From contig NZ_QYTU02000009.1 in NCBI RefSeq assembly GCF_003605365.2, forward strand, positions 29,715 to 93,714: a stretch of 64,000 nt of DNA, in the 5' to 3' direction. A program made the position numbers and the translations under genes. The DNA comes from Siminovitchia fortis. GTDB lineage: Bacteria; Bacillota; Bacilli; Bacillales; Bacillaceae_C. Positions within the stretch are counted from its first letter, which is position 1. Each line of letters opens with the position of its first letter. Below, in pieces: positions 51,882 to 61,273 of the stretch. The notes under the pieces are model-generated. The model made no database searches. It was given only the letters and a program-made list of their open reading frames with translations, and had not been told where the DNA came from.

Positions 51882-51931
51882 AAAGAGAGAGGGGCATATG
51901 CATTTACCAGTATGCCATGCCACTCTCTCTT
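51882..51931 (-). terminator. hairpin between the SDR and alcohol dehydrogenase genes
   Basis: AAGAGAGAG...ATGGCAT / ATATGCCCCTCTCTCTT long imperfect stem followed by TTAAT on the minus strand; terminator or partial terminator within the cluster. Confidence 0.6.
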
Positions 51932-51938
51932 CGGAAGC

Positions 51939-52739
51939 TTACCTCAAAACCCCTCCGGTTACATCAAGCACGGATCCGGTAACATAATCGGACAGGTCGG
52001 TTGTTAAAAACTCAATAACATTTGCACAATCTTCTGGTGTCCCCAGTCGTTTCAATGCTGTTTGGCTCGTATAGGTTTCAACACCAGCCTGTTCAAACTG
52101 TTCGATTAATCGGCCGGTTCCAATGTACCCTGGTGCAATCGCATTGACTGTAATATTATATGGGCCCAAATCCTGAGCTAAATATTTTGTATAGTTTACA
52201 ATGGCTGCTTTGGTAGCAGCATAGTGAGAATAAGACCCGTCAGGGTTTGCTTGTAAACCAGTGACTGAAGTGACGGTTACAATCTTACCGTAACCTTTCT
52301 TTTTCATTCCCGGTGCGACGGCTGCCACACTATGGATCGTTCCGAAAAGGTTTCTTTGTAAAACGGTTTGTAATTGTTCGGGATCCATTTCAGAAGCTTT
52401 ATTTCCAAGAACTGAACCTGAGCCGCCGCCGGCATTCGCTACTAAAATATCGACTTCGCCCAGATTTTCCGCAATTTTTTGAAAGGCTTTTTGGACCTGC
52501 TCTTGGTTTGAAATGTCAGCTTCCGTACCAAAAGCATTTACCCCCAATGCTTTTAATTCATCTACAACGGTTTCGTACTGTTCACCAATACTCTCTCCTG
52601 CGAATTGTTGATAAGATTTTAAATCGATATCAATTACACCCACGTCTGCGCCTAATTGTGCCAATCTTAATGCATAGGCACGGCCAATTCCGCGTGCAGC
52701 ACCTGTTACTACCGCTACTTTACCTGTTAATTTTCCCAT
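51939..52739 (-). CDS. short-chain dehydrogenase/reductase
   Basis: About 266 residues with the classical SDR fold: GAARGIGRAYALRLA (cofactor loop), DIDL after strand 2 favouring NAD, NAGGGSG, the catalytic Ser in TSVTG, YSHYAATKAA (Tyr-x3-Lys) and a C-terminal GSVLDVTGG. An insertion after strand 2 (SYQQFAGESIGEQYETVVDELKALG) resembles carveol dehydrogenase-type SDRs. ATG 52739 with AGGAGA is preferred to 52748. Second gene of the catabolic cluster. Confidence 0.93.
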   Translation of the reverse strand: MGKLTGKVAVVTGAARGIGRAYALRLAQLGADVGVIDIDLKSYQQFAGESIGEQYETVVDELKALGVNAFGTEADISNQEQVQKAFQKIAENLGEVDILVANAGGGSGSVLGNKASEMDPEQLQTVLQRNLFGTIHSVAAVAPGMKKKGYGKIVTVTSVTGLQANPDGSYSHYAATKAAIVNYTKYLAQDLGPYNITVNAIAPGYIGTGRLIEQFEQAGVETYTSQTALKRLGTPEDCANVIEFLTTDLSDYVTGSVLDVTGGVLR

Positions 52740-52757
52740 AATGTTCATTCTCCTTTT

Positions 52758-54482
52758 TTAATTATTTATTGCATCCATTACCCCAACCGGCGGTATATTA
52801 TTCGGATCACTGAGCAGATCAATCACGACGGTTTCATTGGATTGGAACGCTTCATCAAGGGCTGCCGGGATATCTTCAATGGTGTCGACTTTGATGCCTT
52901 TAATACCGCATCCTGCAGCAATCTGGGTATGATCAACAAATGAAAAATCGCAAATATTTGTATATCGGCCGAACATTGCTGTTTCGGCATATTTTTGATA
53001 ACCAAGAATTCCGTTATTAATAACAGCCACGACTACCTGAATACCAAGTCTTTTACAAGTTTCCAACTCACTCCAGACATGTCCGAATCCGCCATCTCCC
53101 ACCAGACAGAATACTTTTTTATCAGGATTGGCAATTTTAGCACCCATCCCCATTGGTAACCCCCAGCCTAATCCTGCAAGCCCTCTTGGGAAGATAAACT
53201 TTCTGTCCTTGATGGCTTTAAGATAGTTTGCATTCCAAACGGATGAAATACTGGCGTCTGCCACAACAATATGGTCATCATCTAATCTTTTTTCTACTTC
53301 ATATAAAAATCTTTCCACTTTTATTTTTCCGGATTCAGCTGAGTAGATTTCTTTCATATCCTCTTTGTGCATTTCTCGGGACAATTGAATACGCTTTTCC
53401 ACACTTTCCCGCGTTTCAGTTCTTTTTTGAACGCCTTTTTTCAATAAGCTTTCTTTTAAGGCAGCAAGGGTTAATTTTGCGTCGCCAACAAGTCTGAGGG
53501 ATTCATAGTTTCGCCCGATTTCAACCGGATCAATATCAATATGAATATATTTAGCCTCTTTTGGCAAAAGGGTCCAGCTGTCCGTTCCATTTTGGTTTGT
53601 TCGGTTACCGACTAATAGAATGACGTCGGCTTCTTGAACCATCGGTTTTAAATGTTTGCTGACCCCTCTTTTTCCCATATAATAACCAATTGGGCCCATG
53701 GTTAATGGATGTTCCTCATCGACTGATCCTTTTCCCATGGTAGTAGTCGCAACGGGTATCGAACACTCTTCTTGTAATTCCCTTATTTCATTAAGGGCTC
53801 CAGATGAAACAACACCGCCGCCAGCATAAATAAATGGCTGTTTCGCTTCTCTTAAAAGGTCAGCTGCTTCATCTATCTTTGCTGAATCTGCTGTAGTTCG
53901 ATCAAGCGGGAATACTCCTGAATTTTGGCTTCTTGTTTCATTAATTGGGTATTCTTTTGTATCGGTAATAATATCTTTCGGCAGCAATAAAACGGTTGGT
54001 CCCGGTCTTCCGCTTGCAGCGATTTTAAATGCCATGTCAACATAATCTTCAATTCTTTCTTGAATCGGGATTTTTTTAATCCATTTAGCAACACCTTTAA
54101 ACAGTTCCAAATGGTCAATCTCTTGAAAGGCATTTTTTTCTTCTTCTTCTCTGGATACTTCTTCGACAAGGGCAACAACCGGATAAGAAGCTTTTAAAGA
54201 TTCTGCGAGTCCGGCAACTAATAATGTGGCTGCCGGCCCATGCTGTGCGGTGACAACCGGGATTGTGTTTGTACACATTGCATAAGCCTGTGCCATGTAC
54301 GTTCCTGAGTTTTCTTGTCTATATCCAATTTGTTCAATTCCGATATCTGAGCATGCAAGTGTGACAGTTGGAGGATTACTTTGCCCAAAAATATATCTTA
54401 CGCCATTTCGTTTTAATGAAAGTGCAATTCTCATCGCATTTGTTGCCTGTTTTACATCGGTTGTTTCTGCACTGTCAGTCAT
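52758..54482 (-). CDS. thiamine diphosphate enzyme, acetolactate synthase-like
   Basis: A 574-residue ThDP enzyme. The N-terminal Pyr domain has the catalytic Glu in IGYRQENSGTYMAQAYA; the middle domain has IYAGGGVVSSGA; the C-terminal PP domain has the ThDP/Mg motif GDGGFGHVWSELETC...NNG. Relatives are acetolactate synthase, benzoylformate decarboxylase, benzaldehyde lyase and oxalyl-CoA decarboxylase. No small ilvN-type subunit is present and the context is catabolic, so a decarboxylase or lyase is more likely than branched-chain synthesis. First gene of the cluster. Confidence 0.9.
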   Translation of the reverse strand: MTDSAETTDVKQATNAMRIALSLKRNGVRYIFGQSNPPTVTLACSDIGIEQIGYRQENSGTYMAQAYAMCTNTIPVVTAQHGPAATLLVAGLAESLKASYPVVALVEEVSREEEEKNAFQEIDHLELFKGVAKWIKKIPIQERIEDYVDMAFKIAASGRPGPTVLLLPKDIITDTKEYPINETRSQNSGVFPLDRTTADSAKIDEAADLLREAKQPFIYAGGGVVSSGALNEIRELQEECSIPVATTTMGKGSVDEEHPLTMGPIGYYMGKRGVSKHLKPMVQEADVILLVGNRTNQNGTDSWTLLPKEAKYIHIDIDPVEIGRNYESLRLVGDAKLTLAALKESLLKKGVQKRTETRESVEKRIQLSREMHKEDMKEIYSAESGKIKVERFLYEVEKRLDDDHIVVADASISSVWNANYLKAIKDRKFIFPRGLAGLGWGLPMGMGAKIANPDKKVFCLVGDGGFGHVWSELETCKRLGIQVVVAVINNGILGYQKYAETAMFGRYTNICDFSFVDHTQIAAGCGIKGIKVDTIEDIPAALDEAFQSNETVVIDLLSDPNNIPPVGVMDAINN

Positions 54483-54903
54483 TTTATCGTCTCCTTTTTA
54501 GTATTAAAATTTTGATTCCACACAACGGGCTTTGCTTCTGTCATTTCTTCGATTGCATGTTAGCTCTAATAACTCCCGGAAAGTTCTCTTATTGTATAAG
54601 GCTGTCTATTATAACTTACCCATTCCTTTAAAAGTGCAAGCCCTTTCATATGCCGGAATGACCTCCAACCCAATTACCATTAAAAGATTACTTTTTAAAT
54701 TTTATCCCTCTCCTTTCCGAATATCGTAATATATTACGTTAATCGTATTTATGGGTAAATTCTAAATCAGAAATTATTGAATGTCAAATCTGTGGTTTTA
54801 AGAAATAAATATTGGTAATATTGAAAAAATTCAGCAGCTACTTAGGTCACACCTTCACTGATTTGATTTCTTCCTGCGTATATTTCACCGGGCCCATCAT
54901 AAA
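54483..54903. other. promoter region of the catabolic cluster
   Basis: A/T-rich 420-bp region upstream of the ThDP gene. Ribosome binding site AAAAAGGAGACGATAAA adjoins the start. No convincing ORF; no operator dyad for IclR could be fixed by eye. Confidence 0.4.
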
Positions 54904-54946
54904 GCTGTCACTACCCGAAAACCGCCATTAATCAGGTAGTGACACC
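54904..54946. repeat. hairpin element GCTGTCACTACCCGAA...GGTAGTGACACC
   Basis: TGTCACTACC / GGTAGTGACA 10-bp stem with a 17-nt loop, 48 bp after the hsdS stop. The first arm is a variant of the CTGTCACTCCCCGAA elements at 27525 and 33722. It may act as the hsd operon terminator. Confidence 0.65.
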
Positions 54947-54993
54947 ATTGTGTGCCAATCTATACAGCATTTTCGCTAAAACTGAAGATTGAT

Positions 54994-56379
54994 TCAGATT
55001 TTTTCTTCAAGCACCTCTTTCAACAACCCAGCGGCACTCTCTTCAGCAGGATCATTTGTGCCGAGCTCCCCGCGGAAGGCTTTTGAGAGGATGGAACTTT
55101 TCAGGACTTCTATTTGATTAATTAATTCAACTAATTCTTTTACCTTTTTTTCTTTCTGTATGAGACTTTCCAACCTTCCAATTTTTTCCTCTATTACTTC
55201 CGCAGGAGGGAGGAGAATTTCATGCGATTTAAACCTTTCAAATTCAATGCTATTAACGGTTGTTCCTGACTTTGAATATTTATTTAATAAGCTTTTTTCA
55301 TTACCTTTTATATACCAGAAGAAATATTTATTTATTAACTTATCTCCGGAATCAAAAACTTTTAAATCTTGGTTTACAGTGCACTCTGTAAGCAAATATG
55401 CTACAGGTAGGGTTCTTTGTAAGATCCCACTTCTTACTACCATGGCTACGGAATACTTATTTGCAAGTTTGGCTGATGAATTATTTAATCCTTGCTCCGT
55501 AATATAATCTTTTGTCTCTGTGATGTACATTGCCTTCATGTCTTTTGCTGAAATCCAGGGAATTGTCCCATTCCAGTAATCTTTATTAGATTTGCGAGGT
55601 GTTCCTCCTCCAAAAATATTAAATATATCTTTAACTTTTACTTTCTTCCATCCATTTGGAACTTTATCATTGATTACCCTTTCTTGTAATATTGACTTAA
55701 TAATAGCCGCCCGCCGGTGCTCAAACGTTTCCTTTGCTTCCTCAATCAACCGTTTCGCTTCGTTAACCTTATTTAAAAGGCGTTCAATTTTAACGACAAT
55801 TTGCTTTTGTTCTTTTTTGGGAGGGAGAGGAATTGGTAAGTTGCCCAGATTCTTACGTGTAATTCTTAACCTAGTAGTCCCTCTTGCTATACCTTCAGCC
55901 TGTTGTCTAAAAAAAGTTGAGTTAAAAAGATAATTTAAATATTCTTTTCCAACAATAGTTTCATTCGGTCTAAGATAGGCAATGTCAACTGCTGTTATTA
56001 GCTTTTGTTTTATGTCAGGTATGATACAGCTTCTAGCTATTGGATCGGCCATCCTCGATATTAAAATATCGCCAGGAAAAATTTCCGTACATCCTAATTC
56101 CTTAAATGTTTCTAATGATATATACCTAGATGATTTGTCGAGAAATTCTCCTTTTCCAATATCCGATAATTGGATTAATCTAACTTCACCATCAGGGTCT
56201 ATGTTTCTACTTAATATCCAATCCCCATCTCCAAAACTATTGTCCTTAGTATCTTTTGTAGAGATTAATTTAACCCACACCCAATTCCCCGGCACTTCAT
56301 AAGGCTGTTCCTCCTTCGGCACCAGGGCCTCTTCGAGCAGTTCTTCCATTGTTTTCTGCTTCTTTTTTGTCTTACTCAT
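54994..56379 (-). CDS. hsdS: type I restriction-modification specificity subunit HsdS
   Basis: A 461-residue DNA-recognition subunit. Two target-recognition domains lie at about residues 28-200 (starting VPGNWVWVKL, ending LGNLPIPLPPKKEQKQIV) and about 238-400 (PNGWKKVKVKDIFNIFGGGTPRKSNKDYW ... HEILLPPAEVIEEKI). Each is followed by a conserved coiled coil (KIERLLNKVNEAKRLIEEAKETFEHRRAAI; LESLIQKEKKVKELVELINQIEVLKSSILSKAFRGEL). It sets the bipartite sequence that is methylated or cut. It overlaps hsdM by 8 bp. Full length, with no frameshift. The target cannot be read from sequence alone. Confidence 0.95.
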   Translation of the reverse strand: MSKTKKKQKTMEELLEEALVPKEEQPYEVPGNWVWVKLISTKDTKDNSFGDGDWILSRNIDPDGEVRLIQLSDIGKGEFLDKSSRYISLETFKELGCTEIFPGDILISRMADPIARSCIIPDIKQKLITAVDIAYLRPNETIVGKEYLNYLFNSTFFRQQAEGIARGTTRLRITRKNLGNLPIPLPPKKEQKQIVVKIERLLNKVNEAKRLIEEAKETFEHRRAAIIKSILQERVINDKVPNGWKKVKVKDIFNIFGGGTPRKSNKDYWNGTIPWISAKDMKAMYITETKDYITEQGLNNSSAKLANKYSVAMVVRSGILQRTLPVAYLLTECTVNQDLKVFDSGDKLINKYFFWYIKGNEKSLLNKYSKSGTTVNSIEFERFKSHEILLPPAEVIEEKIGRLESLIQKEKKVKELVELINQIEVLKSSILSKAFRGELGTNDPAEESAAGLLKEVLEEKI

Positions 56380-57844
56380 TGCCGCTCACTCCTGCCAGTT
56401 CTGCCACTTTTCCGGTTTCTTCGCCGCTGTTCCCCGCTTCGATTGCACGCAGTTCTTCGACGACTTCGGTTAGTAGCCCAACGGCCTGCTCGAGTTTGGC
56501 GATGGCTTCTTCGGCGGAGTCGATGGGGTCTGGAAGGTTTTCGTATATGGACAGGGATTCGTCAGCGATAAGGCCGATGTCAAGGCTGTTGTCCTTCTTT
56601 TGGATTTCCTCACGGGTGAAGACGTTGAAGCGCTCGTCTTTCACTTTTGTCCGGTCTTCGGCTTTGTATGCGTCCATGAAGCCTTCAAAATGCTTCTTCG
56701 TTAACGGAGTGCGCTTTCCAAAGCTCGGCATATTTGTTCTAAGGTCGTATACCCAAACTTCTTTTGTATTGCCTATATCAGTCTTGCCTCTGGTGAAGAA
56801 AAGGACGTTCGTTTTCACACCCTGCGCATAGAAAATCCCGGTCGGCAAGCGCAGGATGGTATGCAGATTGCATTTATCCATCAAGTCTTCCCGAATCTTT
56901 GCTCCCACCCCGCTTTCAAACAGGACATTATCTGGAAGCACAACCGCCGCTCTTGCCTTGCCGTCCGGCTTCAATGCTCGATAAATATGCTGAAGGAAAT
57001 TCAGCTGTTTGTTCGTTGACGTAAACGTCAAATCATCACGCGTCGGGCGCTCGCCTCCCTGCTTCGTCCCGAAAGGAGGATTCGTCATGATCACATCGAA
57101 ATTTTTCAAGTCCTTCCCTAAATCGGACAGCGTGTCCCCCAACATAATCTCTCCCTGAATATCATGCAGCATCGCATTCATCAAGGCCAGACGGTGGGTA
57201 TCCCTGACCAGTTCCACCCCGGAAAAAGCTTTGTACCTCTGGAATTCTGCTTCCTTTTCCCCGAGATCAAAATAATCATCCGTCTGCTTGCGGATGTGGC
57301 GGTCAGCGGCAATCATGAAACCAAATGTCCCTGCCGCCGGGTCATTGCAGCGCTCGCCCGGCTGAGGATCCACAAGCTTCACAATCGCATCAATTAACAC
57401 ACGCGGTGTGAAATACTGCCCGGCACCCGATTTAGTTTCACTTGCGTTCTTTTCCAGCAAACCTTCGTAAAGATCACCCAGTCCCTCTTCCTTTGCACTA
57501 TACCAATCGAGTTCATCAATTGAGCGGACAATCTTCTCCAAGTTTTTCGGCTCATCAATATTCGTTTGCGCATTCGCATAAATCTGCTTTAAAATATCAT
57601 TGCTTTCGTTGCCTAAATCGATCAAAAGCTTTTGATAATGCGTTTTTAAATCAATTCCATGGAGGCTTGTCAGAGAATCCCAGCGGTAATTCTCCGGGAT
57701 TGCCCCTTCGCTGCCAGTTTCCTTCATCATTTTCAAAAATAAGAGATACGTCAATTCTGTCACGTATTGATGGTAAGTAATGCCGTCATCACGCAGTACA
57801 TTACATAAATTCCATAGCTTCTGTACAATCTGTTGGTTGCCCAT
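56372..57844 (-). CDS. hsdM: type I restriction-modification methyltransferase HsdM
   Basis: A 490-residue N6-adenine methyltransferase subunit. It has an HsdM N-terminal helical domain (IVQKLWNLCNVLRDDGITYHQYVTELTYLLFLKMM), the SAM-binding motif DPAAGTFGFMIAADRHI, the catalytic NPPF in VIMTNPPFGTK, and RAAVVLPDNVLFESG. With HsdS it methylates the target on both strands. It lies 3 bp after hsdR and overlaps hsdS. Confidence 0.96.
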   Translation of the reverse strand: MGNQQIVQKLWNLCNVLRDDGITYHQYVTELTYLLFLKMMKETGSEGAIPENYRWDSLTSLHGIDLKTHYQKLLIDLGNESNDILKQIYANAQTNIDEPKNLEKIVRSIDELDWYSAKEEGLGDLYEGLLEKNASETKSGAGQYFTPRVLIDAIVKLVDPQPGERCNDPAAGTFGFMIAADRHIRKQTDDYFDLGEKEAEFQRYKAFSGVELVRDTHRLALMNAMLHDIQGEIMLGDTLSDLGKDLKNFDVIMTNPPFGTKQGGERPTRDDLTFTSTNKQLNFLQHIYRALKPDGKARAAVVLPDNVLFESGVGAKIREDLMDKCNLHTILRLPTGIFYAQGVKTNVLFFTRGKTDIGNTKEVWVYDLRTNMPSFGKRTPLTKKHFEGFMDAYKAEDRTKVKDERFNVFTREEIQKKDNSLDIGLIADESLSIYENLPDPIDSAEEAIAKLEQAVGLLTEVVEELRAIEAGNSGEETGKVAELAGVSGNE

Positions 57845-57847
57845 ACT

Positions 57848-60800
57848 TTATGCCTGCTCCTTTTCATCACTAACGTATAAGGATGAGTTGATTCTATTTA
57901 CGATGCTGTCCAATTCCCCGTCAAAAATCTTGTTCAGCTGCTTGTACCCGCCGCGGCTTTTGAACGGTTCGACATTAAAAGCCTGCTCCGGGTCAGGCCC
58001 CAATACGGATTCTTTCAGCAACTGCTTTTCAATCCGCTCAAGCCACGACTTCTGTACCTTCGGCCAAGCTTTCATGCTATAAATTTTCTTCATGGCATTT
58101 TTGATCCGTTCTTCATGATCGATGAGGGGGTCACCCAATGCCTGCTGCCGGATAAACCCGATAATATCCGCTGCGATTTCTTCATTTTTTGCATCGCGCC
58201 ACGCGGTCTGCAAGCCTTTTTCCGTAAAACCTTTTTGGTCCAAAGTGATTTTCAGTTCCCTTAATTGATTGCGCGTCAGCTCATTCGGGCGCGTACAAAC
58301 GACATTCAGGGCTGGGATTAAGTTTATATTATCTTTTATAAACTTCTGGAAGCTCTGCAGGTAATCCTCCGGCTTGTCTGCGTTCCCATACCCGCGGGTG
58401 ACAGCTTCAACCTTATCCTCATGGGTGGAAATATACTGAAGAACCGGCCTTCCCCGATTTTCATCCAAATATTGAAGGAGGTTTTGGTTGGAATTAAATT
58501 TTTCCACTACCTCTACGGCATCAGCCTGTTTCATCCAATGGATAAATTCATCGATCGTTTGGCCGCCTGACAGCACCTTGAAATCTTCATGATCCTTTTC
58601 CTGCCAGCGCTGTTTTCTGCGCTGCACTTTTGCGATCAGCTCATCCTTATGCTGCGCCTTAGCCTTGCCATCAAGCTGTTCCAGCTCCTCAACCAATTGC
58701 CGGACCGTCACCTTTGGATTTTTCACGACCGGCTTCATTGTGGTGTACGGCTTCAATGATTCATAAATGCCAACCGCATCATAAATGGAAAAGTGATCCT
58801 TTCCGATATCATCGGCACGCCTTGTCGCACGGCCCAGCATCTGTTCATAAAGGATCCGCGAACGCACGCGCCTGATAAAGACCAGGTTCGTAATCTCCGG
58901 CACGTCTATGCCTGTTGTCAGAAGATCAACTGTGACGACAATATTCGGAAGCCGCTCATTTTTAAATAACTTAATTGCCTGGGACGGATCTTTGACCGAT
59001 CCGGTAATTTTCATCACAGCATTGTCCTCAATCGGTCCGTGGACATTTTCCAGCTCTTCTTTTAATATCCGTACCACCATATCGGCATGATCGTCCGTTG
59101 CCGCAAAAATAAGTGTTTTGCCAAGGCTGGCAGGGTCAATATAATTGGCCAGCTCCGCCAAAATTGCCCGGTTGAAACTTTCGGTGATCACTTTTTTATT
59201 GAAATTCGTTACATCAATATTGACTTCATCTTCCAGCAGTTCCGTTTCAACCTCACCCGTCAGCGTATTATAGACATCCACCGACTCGCCGGCGGCCCAG
59301 CGAATTCCGTTTTTCTTCAGCACCGTCTCAAATTGATAGGGAGGCTCATGGTCGATCAGCCAGCCGTCGACAACCGCCTCGCGGTAAGAGTAAGTAAAAA
59401 CAGGCGTTCCGAAAATTTCTGTTGTATGTAACGCAGGCGTTGCTGTCAGCCCAACTTTTACCGCATCGAAATAGTCCAGCACCTGGCGGTATTTGCTGAC
59501 ATATTCCTTGTGATCCCTGAACAGCATTTCCACTTCGGACATTTCTTTGTCCAGCGTGTACCCCCTGTGCGCCTCGTCCACGACGATACAGTCATACTGG
59601 TCGACAGTCGGTTTGTTGCCATCTTCGGCATAAAACAGCCTTTTCAGCATTCCCTGCACAGTGGCAATCTGCACTTTCGTTTCAGGTTCAGGATTAGTGT
59701 CTTTTAAAGATTGCAAATTAAATATTTGTGTAAAAGATTGGTAGTTTTCCAGTTTTGAATCTTTGAACGCTGCTTCCGCCTGTTCACCGAGTGCTGTCCG
59801 GTCCACCAAGAACAGAACTCGTTTAAACCGGCTGTGCTTGACCAAGCGGTAAATCAAACCGATGGCCATCCTCGTTTTCCCCGTCCCTGTTGCCATTGCG
59901 AGCAGGATCTCTCGCTTTCCATTTTCAAGGGCACGCTCCACAGCCTTAATAGCATCTTCCTGGTAGGTGCGCAAATTCAAATAATCAAGAGGCTCGTCCT
60001 GAAGTTTTTGATTGGACTGGCCAATATCCTGCTTCAATAATTCTTTCAAACCTTGCGGCGTGTACCACCCCTCTAATGGACGCGGATGATTCGTCGCCTT
60101 TCTGGCATCAAGAAACCAGATGCCTGACTTTTCTTCCACCTGTTTATGGTAAGGCCTTCCGTTGGTTGCAAATAAAAATGGAACGAAGTAATCCCCATAT
60201 GGCTGATGAATGATTTCTCCATCCTTCTTTTCAACCAGGCGCGCATAGTTTTTCGCCTGCTCTATATCAGATGGGATGTTTTTGCTTTGTCTTTTCGCCT
60301 CAACGATGCCGACGAACTCCAAGCCGGCAAACAACGCATAATCCGCGAAACCCTGCTTTAGAGGCCATTCCGCAATCGCAAGGTTCCTGCCCTTTTCAGG
60401 GCGGGTCCCCTTAGAATAACGCAGTTCTTCCGTATCGGCTTCCCATCCCGCCGAGCGCAGCTGCTCATCGATTTTTGCTCGCGTCTCCTCTTCTGTCAGG
60501 TTAAGATCGCTGCCATATTTTTTGGCATCTTTTTTCCGCTGAAGCTTTTCTTGATCAGACACGTAGAGCTGCTCTTGGCGAAGGCGTTCCAGCTCGTTTT
60601 CCAGATTTCGGACCTTTTCTTCGTAGGCCGTCGAAAGTTTTTCCAGTTCACTTTGATCAACTGTTTGAACCGGAACCGGGTTCTGATACTCCGGCTCTTT
60701 GAAATCCCAATCGCCGTACACTTGCATGAACCAGACAGCAAGTCTGAAAGCCATATGCAGCAAAATTTCCGCTTCTTTCTGGGATCCATACCCCTCGTGC

Positions 60801-61084
60801 ATCGCCTTATTGCCTTTTCTTCTGATCGTATCGAGAATCTCTTCCAGTTCCTTGGTGATCAGATCATCTGCTCTCAAAGCATGGATGCGGTCCGTTTGTT
60901 TTGTATCATATGTTTCTTTTATTTCTTCATATGCCAATACATATTTGGTTAACGTCTCTGCAAAAACGCGAAGTTTCATCAATGTAGTGTTTGGATCTAT
61001 AAAGACGTTTCTTTCCGCCGTTTCACCCAGGTTGGCCAAGATGGCCCACTTGCCGGAAAGAAATTGGAAATTGCTGTTCCCCAT
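57848..61084 (-). CDS. hsdR: type I restriction endonuclease HsdR
   Basis: A 1078-residue motor/nuclease subunit. An N-terminal DUF4145-like helical domain (about 1-130, MGNSNFQFLSGKWAILANLGETAERN) and a coiled coil (about 145-185) are followed by the PD-(D/E)xK nuclease (GFADYALFAGLEFVGIVEAKRQ). A superfamily 2 helicase comes next, with Walker A MATGTGKT, DEAH in CIVVDEAHRGY, LTATPA and QMLGRATRR, and a C-terminal helical domain. It cleaves unmodified DNA after ATP-driven translocation. GGAGG lies 12 nt before the ATG. First gene of hsdR-hsdM-hsdS; all motifs are intact. Confidence 0.95.
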   Translation of the reverse strand: MGNSNFQFLSGKWAILANLGETAERNVFIDPNTTLMKLRVFAETLTKYVLAYEEIKETYDTKQTDRIHALRADDLITKELEEILDTIRRKGNKAMHEGYGSQKEAEILLHMAFRLAVWFMQVYGDWDFKEPEYQNPVPVQTVDQSELEKLSTAYEEKVRNLENELERLRQEQLYVSDQEKLQRKKDAKKYGSDLNLTEEETRAKIDEQLRSAGWEADTEELRYSKGTRPEKGRNLAIAEWPLKQGFADYALFAGLEFVGIVEAKRQSKNIPSDIEQAKNYARLVEKKDGEIIHQPYGDYFVPFLFATNGRPYHKQVEEKSGIWFLDARKATNHPRPLEGWYTPQGLKELLKQDIGQSNQKLQDEPLDYLNLRTYQEDAIKAVERALENGKREILLAMATGTGKTRMAIGLIYRLVKHSRFKRVLFLVDRTALGEQAEAAFKDSKLENYQSFTQIFNLQSLKDTNPEPETKVQIATVQGMLKRLFYAEDGNKPTVDQYDCIVVDEAHRGYTLDKEMSEVEMLFRDHKEYVSKYRQVLDYFDAVKVGLTATPALHTTEIFGTPVFTYSYREAVVDGWLIDHEPPYQFETVLKKNGIRWAAGESVDVYNTLTGEVETELLEDEVNIDVTNFNKKVITESFNRAILAELANYIDPASLGKTLIFAATDDHADMVVRILKEELENVHGPIEDNAVMKITGSVKDPSQAIKLFKNERLPNIVVTVDLLTTGIDVPEITNLVFIRRVRSRILYEQMLGRATRRADDIGKDHFSIYDAVGIYESLKPYTTMKPVVKNPKVTVRQLVEELEQLDGKAKAQHKDELIAKVQRRKQRWQEKDHEDFKVLSGGQTIDEFIHWMKQADAVEVVEKFNSNQNLLQYLDENRGRPVLQYISTHEDKVEAVTRGYGNADKPEDYLQSFQKFIKDNINLIPALNVVCTRPNELTRNQLRELKITLDQKGFTEKGLQTAWRDAKNEEIAADIIGFIRQQALGDPLIDHEERIKNAMKKIYSMKAWPKVQKSWLERIEKQLLKESVLGPDPEQAFNVEPFKSRGGYKQLNKIFDGELDSIVNRINSSLYVSDEKEQA

Positions 61085-61273
61085 TCCGATGGTATACCTC
61101 CTTAAACGTCTCTATCATCATTATAACGAAATTCCAGTAAATAGGAAAATGCTCCTAAGGAGTTGGAGGTTCTTTCGCATTGACTTTTTTTGAGGGGCAA
61201 GTTACTATATACATAATTCACATAAAACTTAGCTGATAACTATGTTTTAAAGTACAAAAGAGGAGAGACTAAT

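Noticed and set aside
54994..56379. Possible truncation or phase-variable inversion of hsdS
   Set aside because: Both recognition domains and both coiled coils are present in one frame, and no second hsdS fragment or inverted repeat pair with an invertase gene is in the window.
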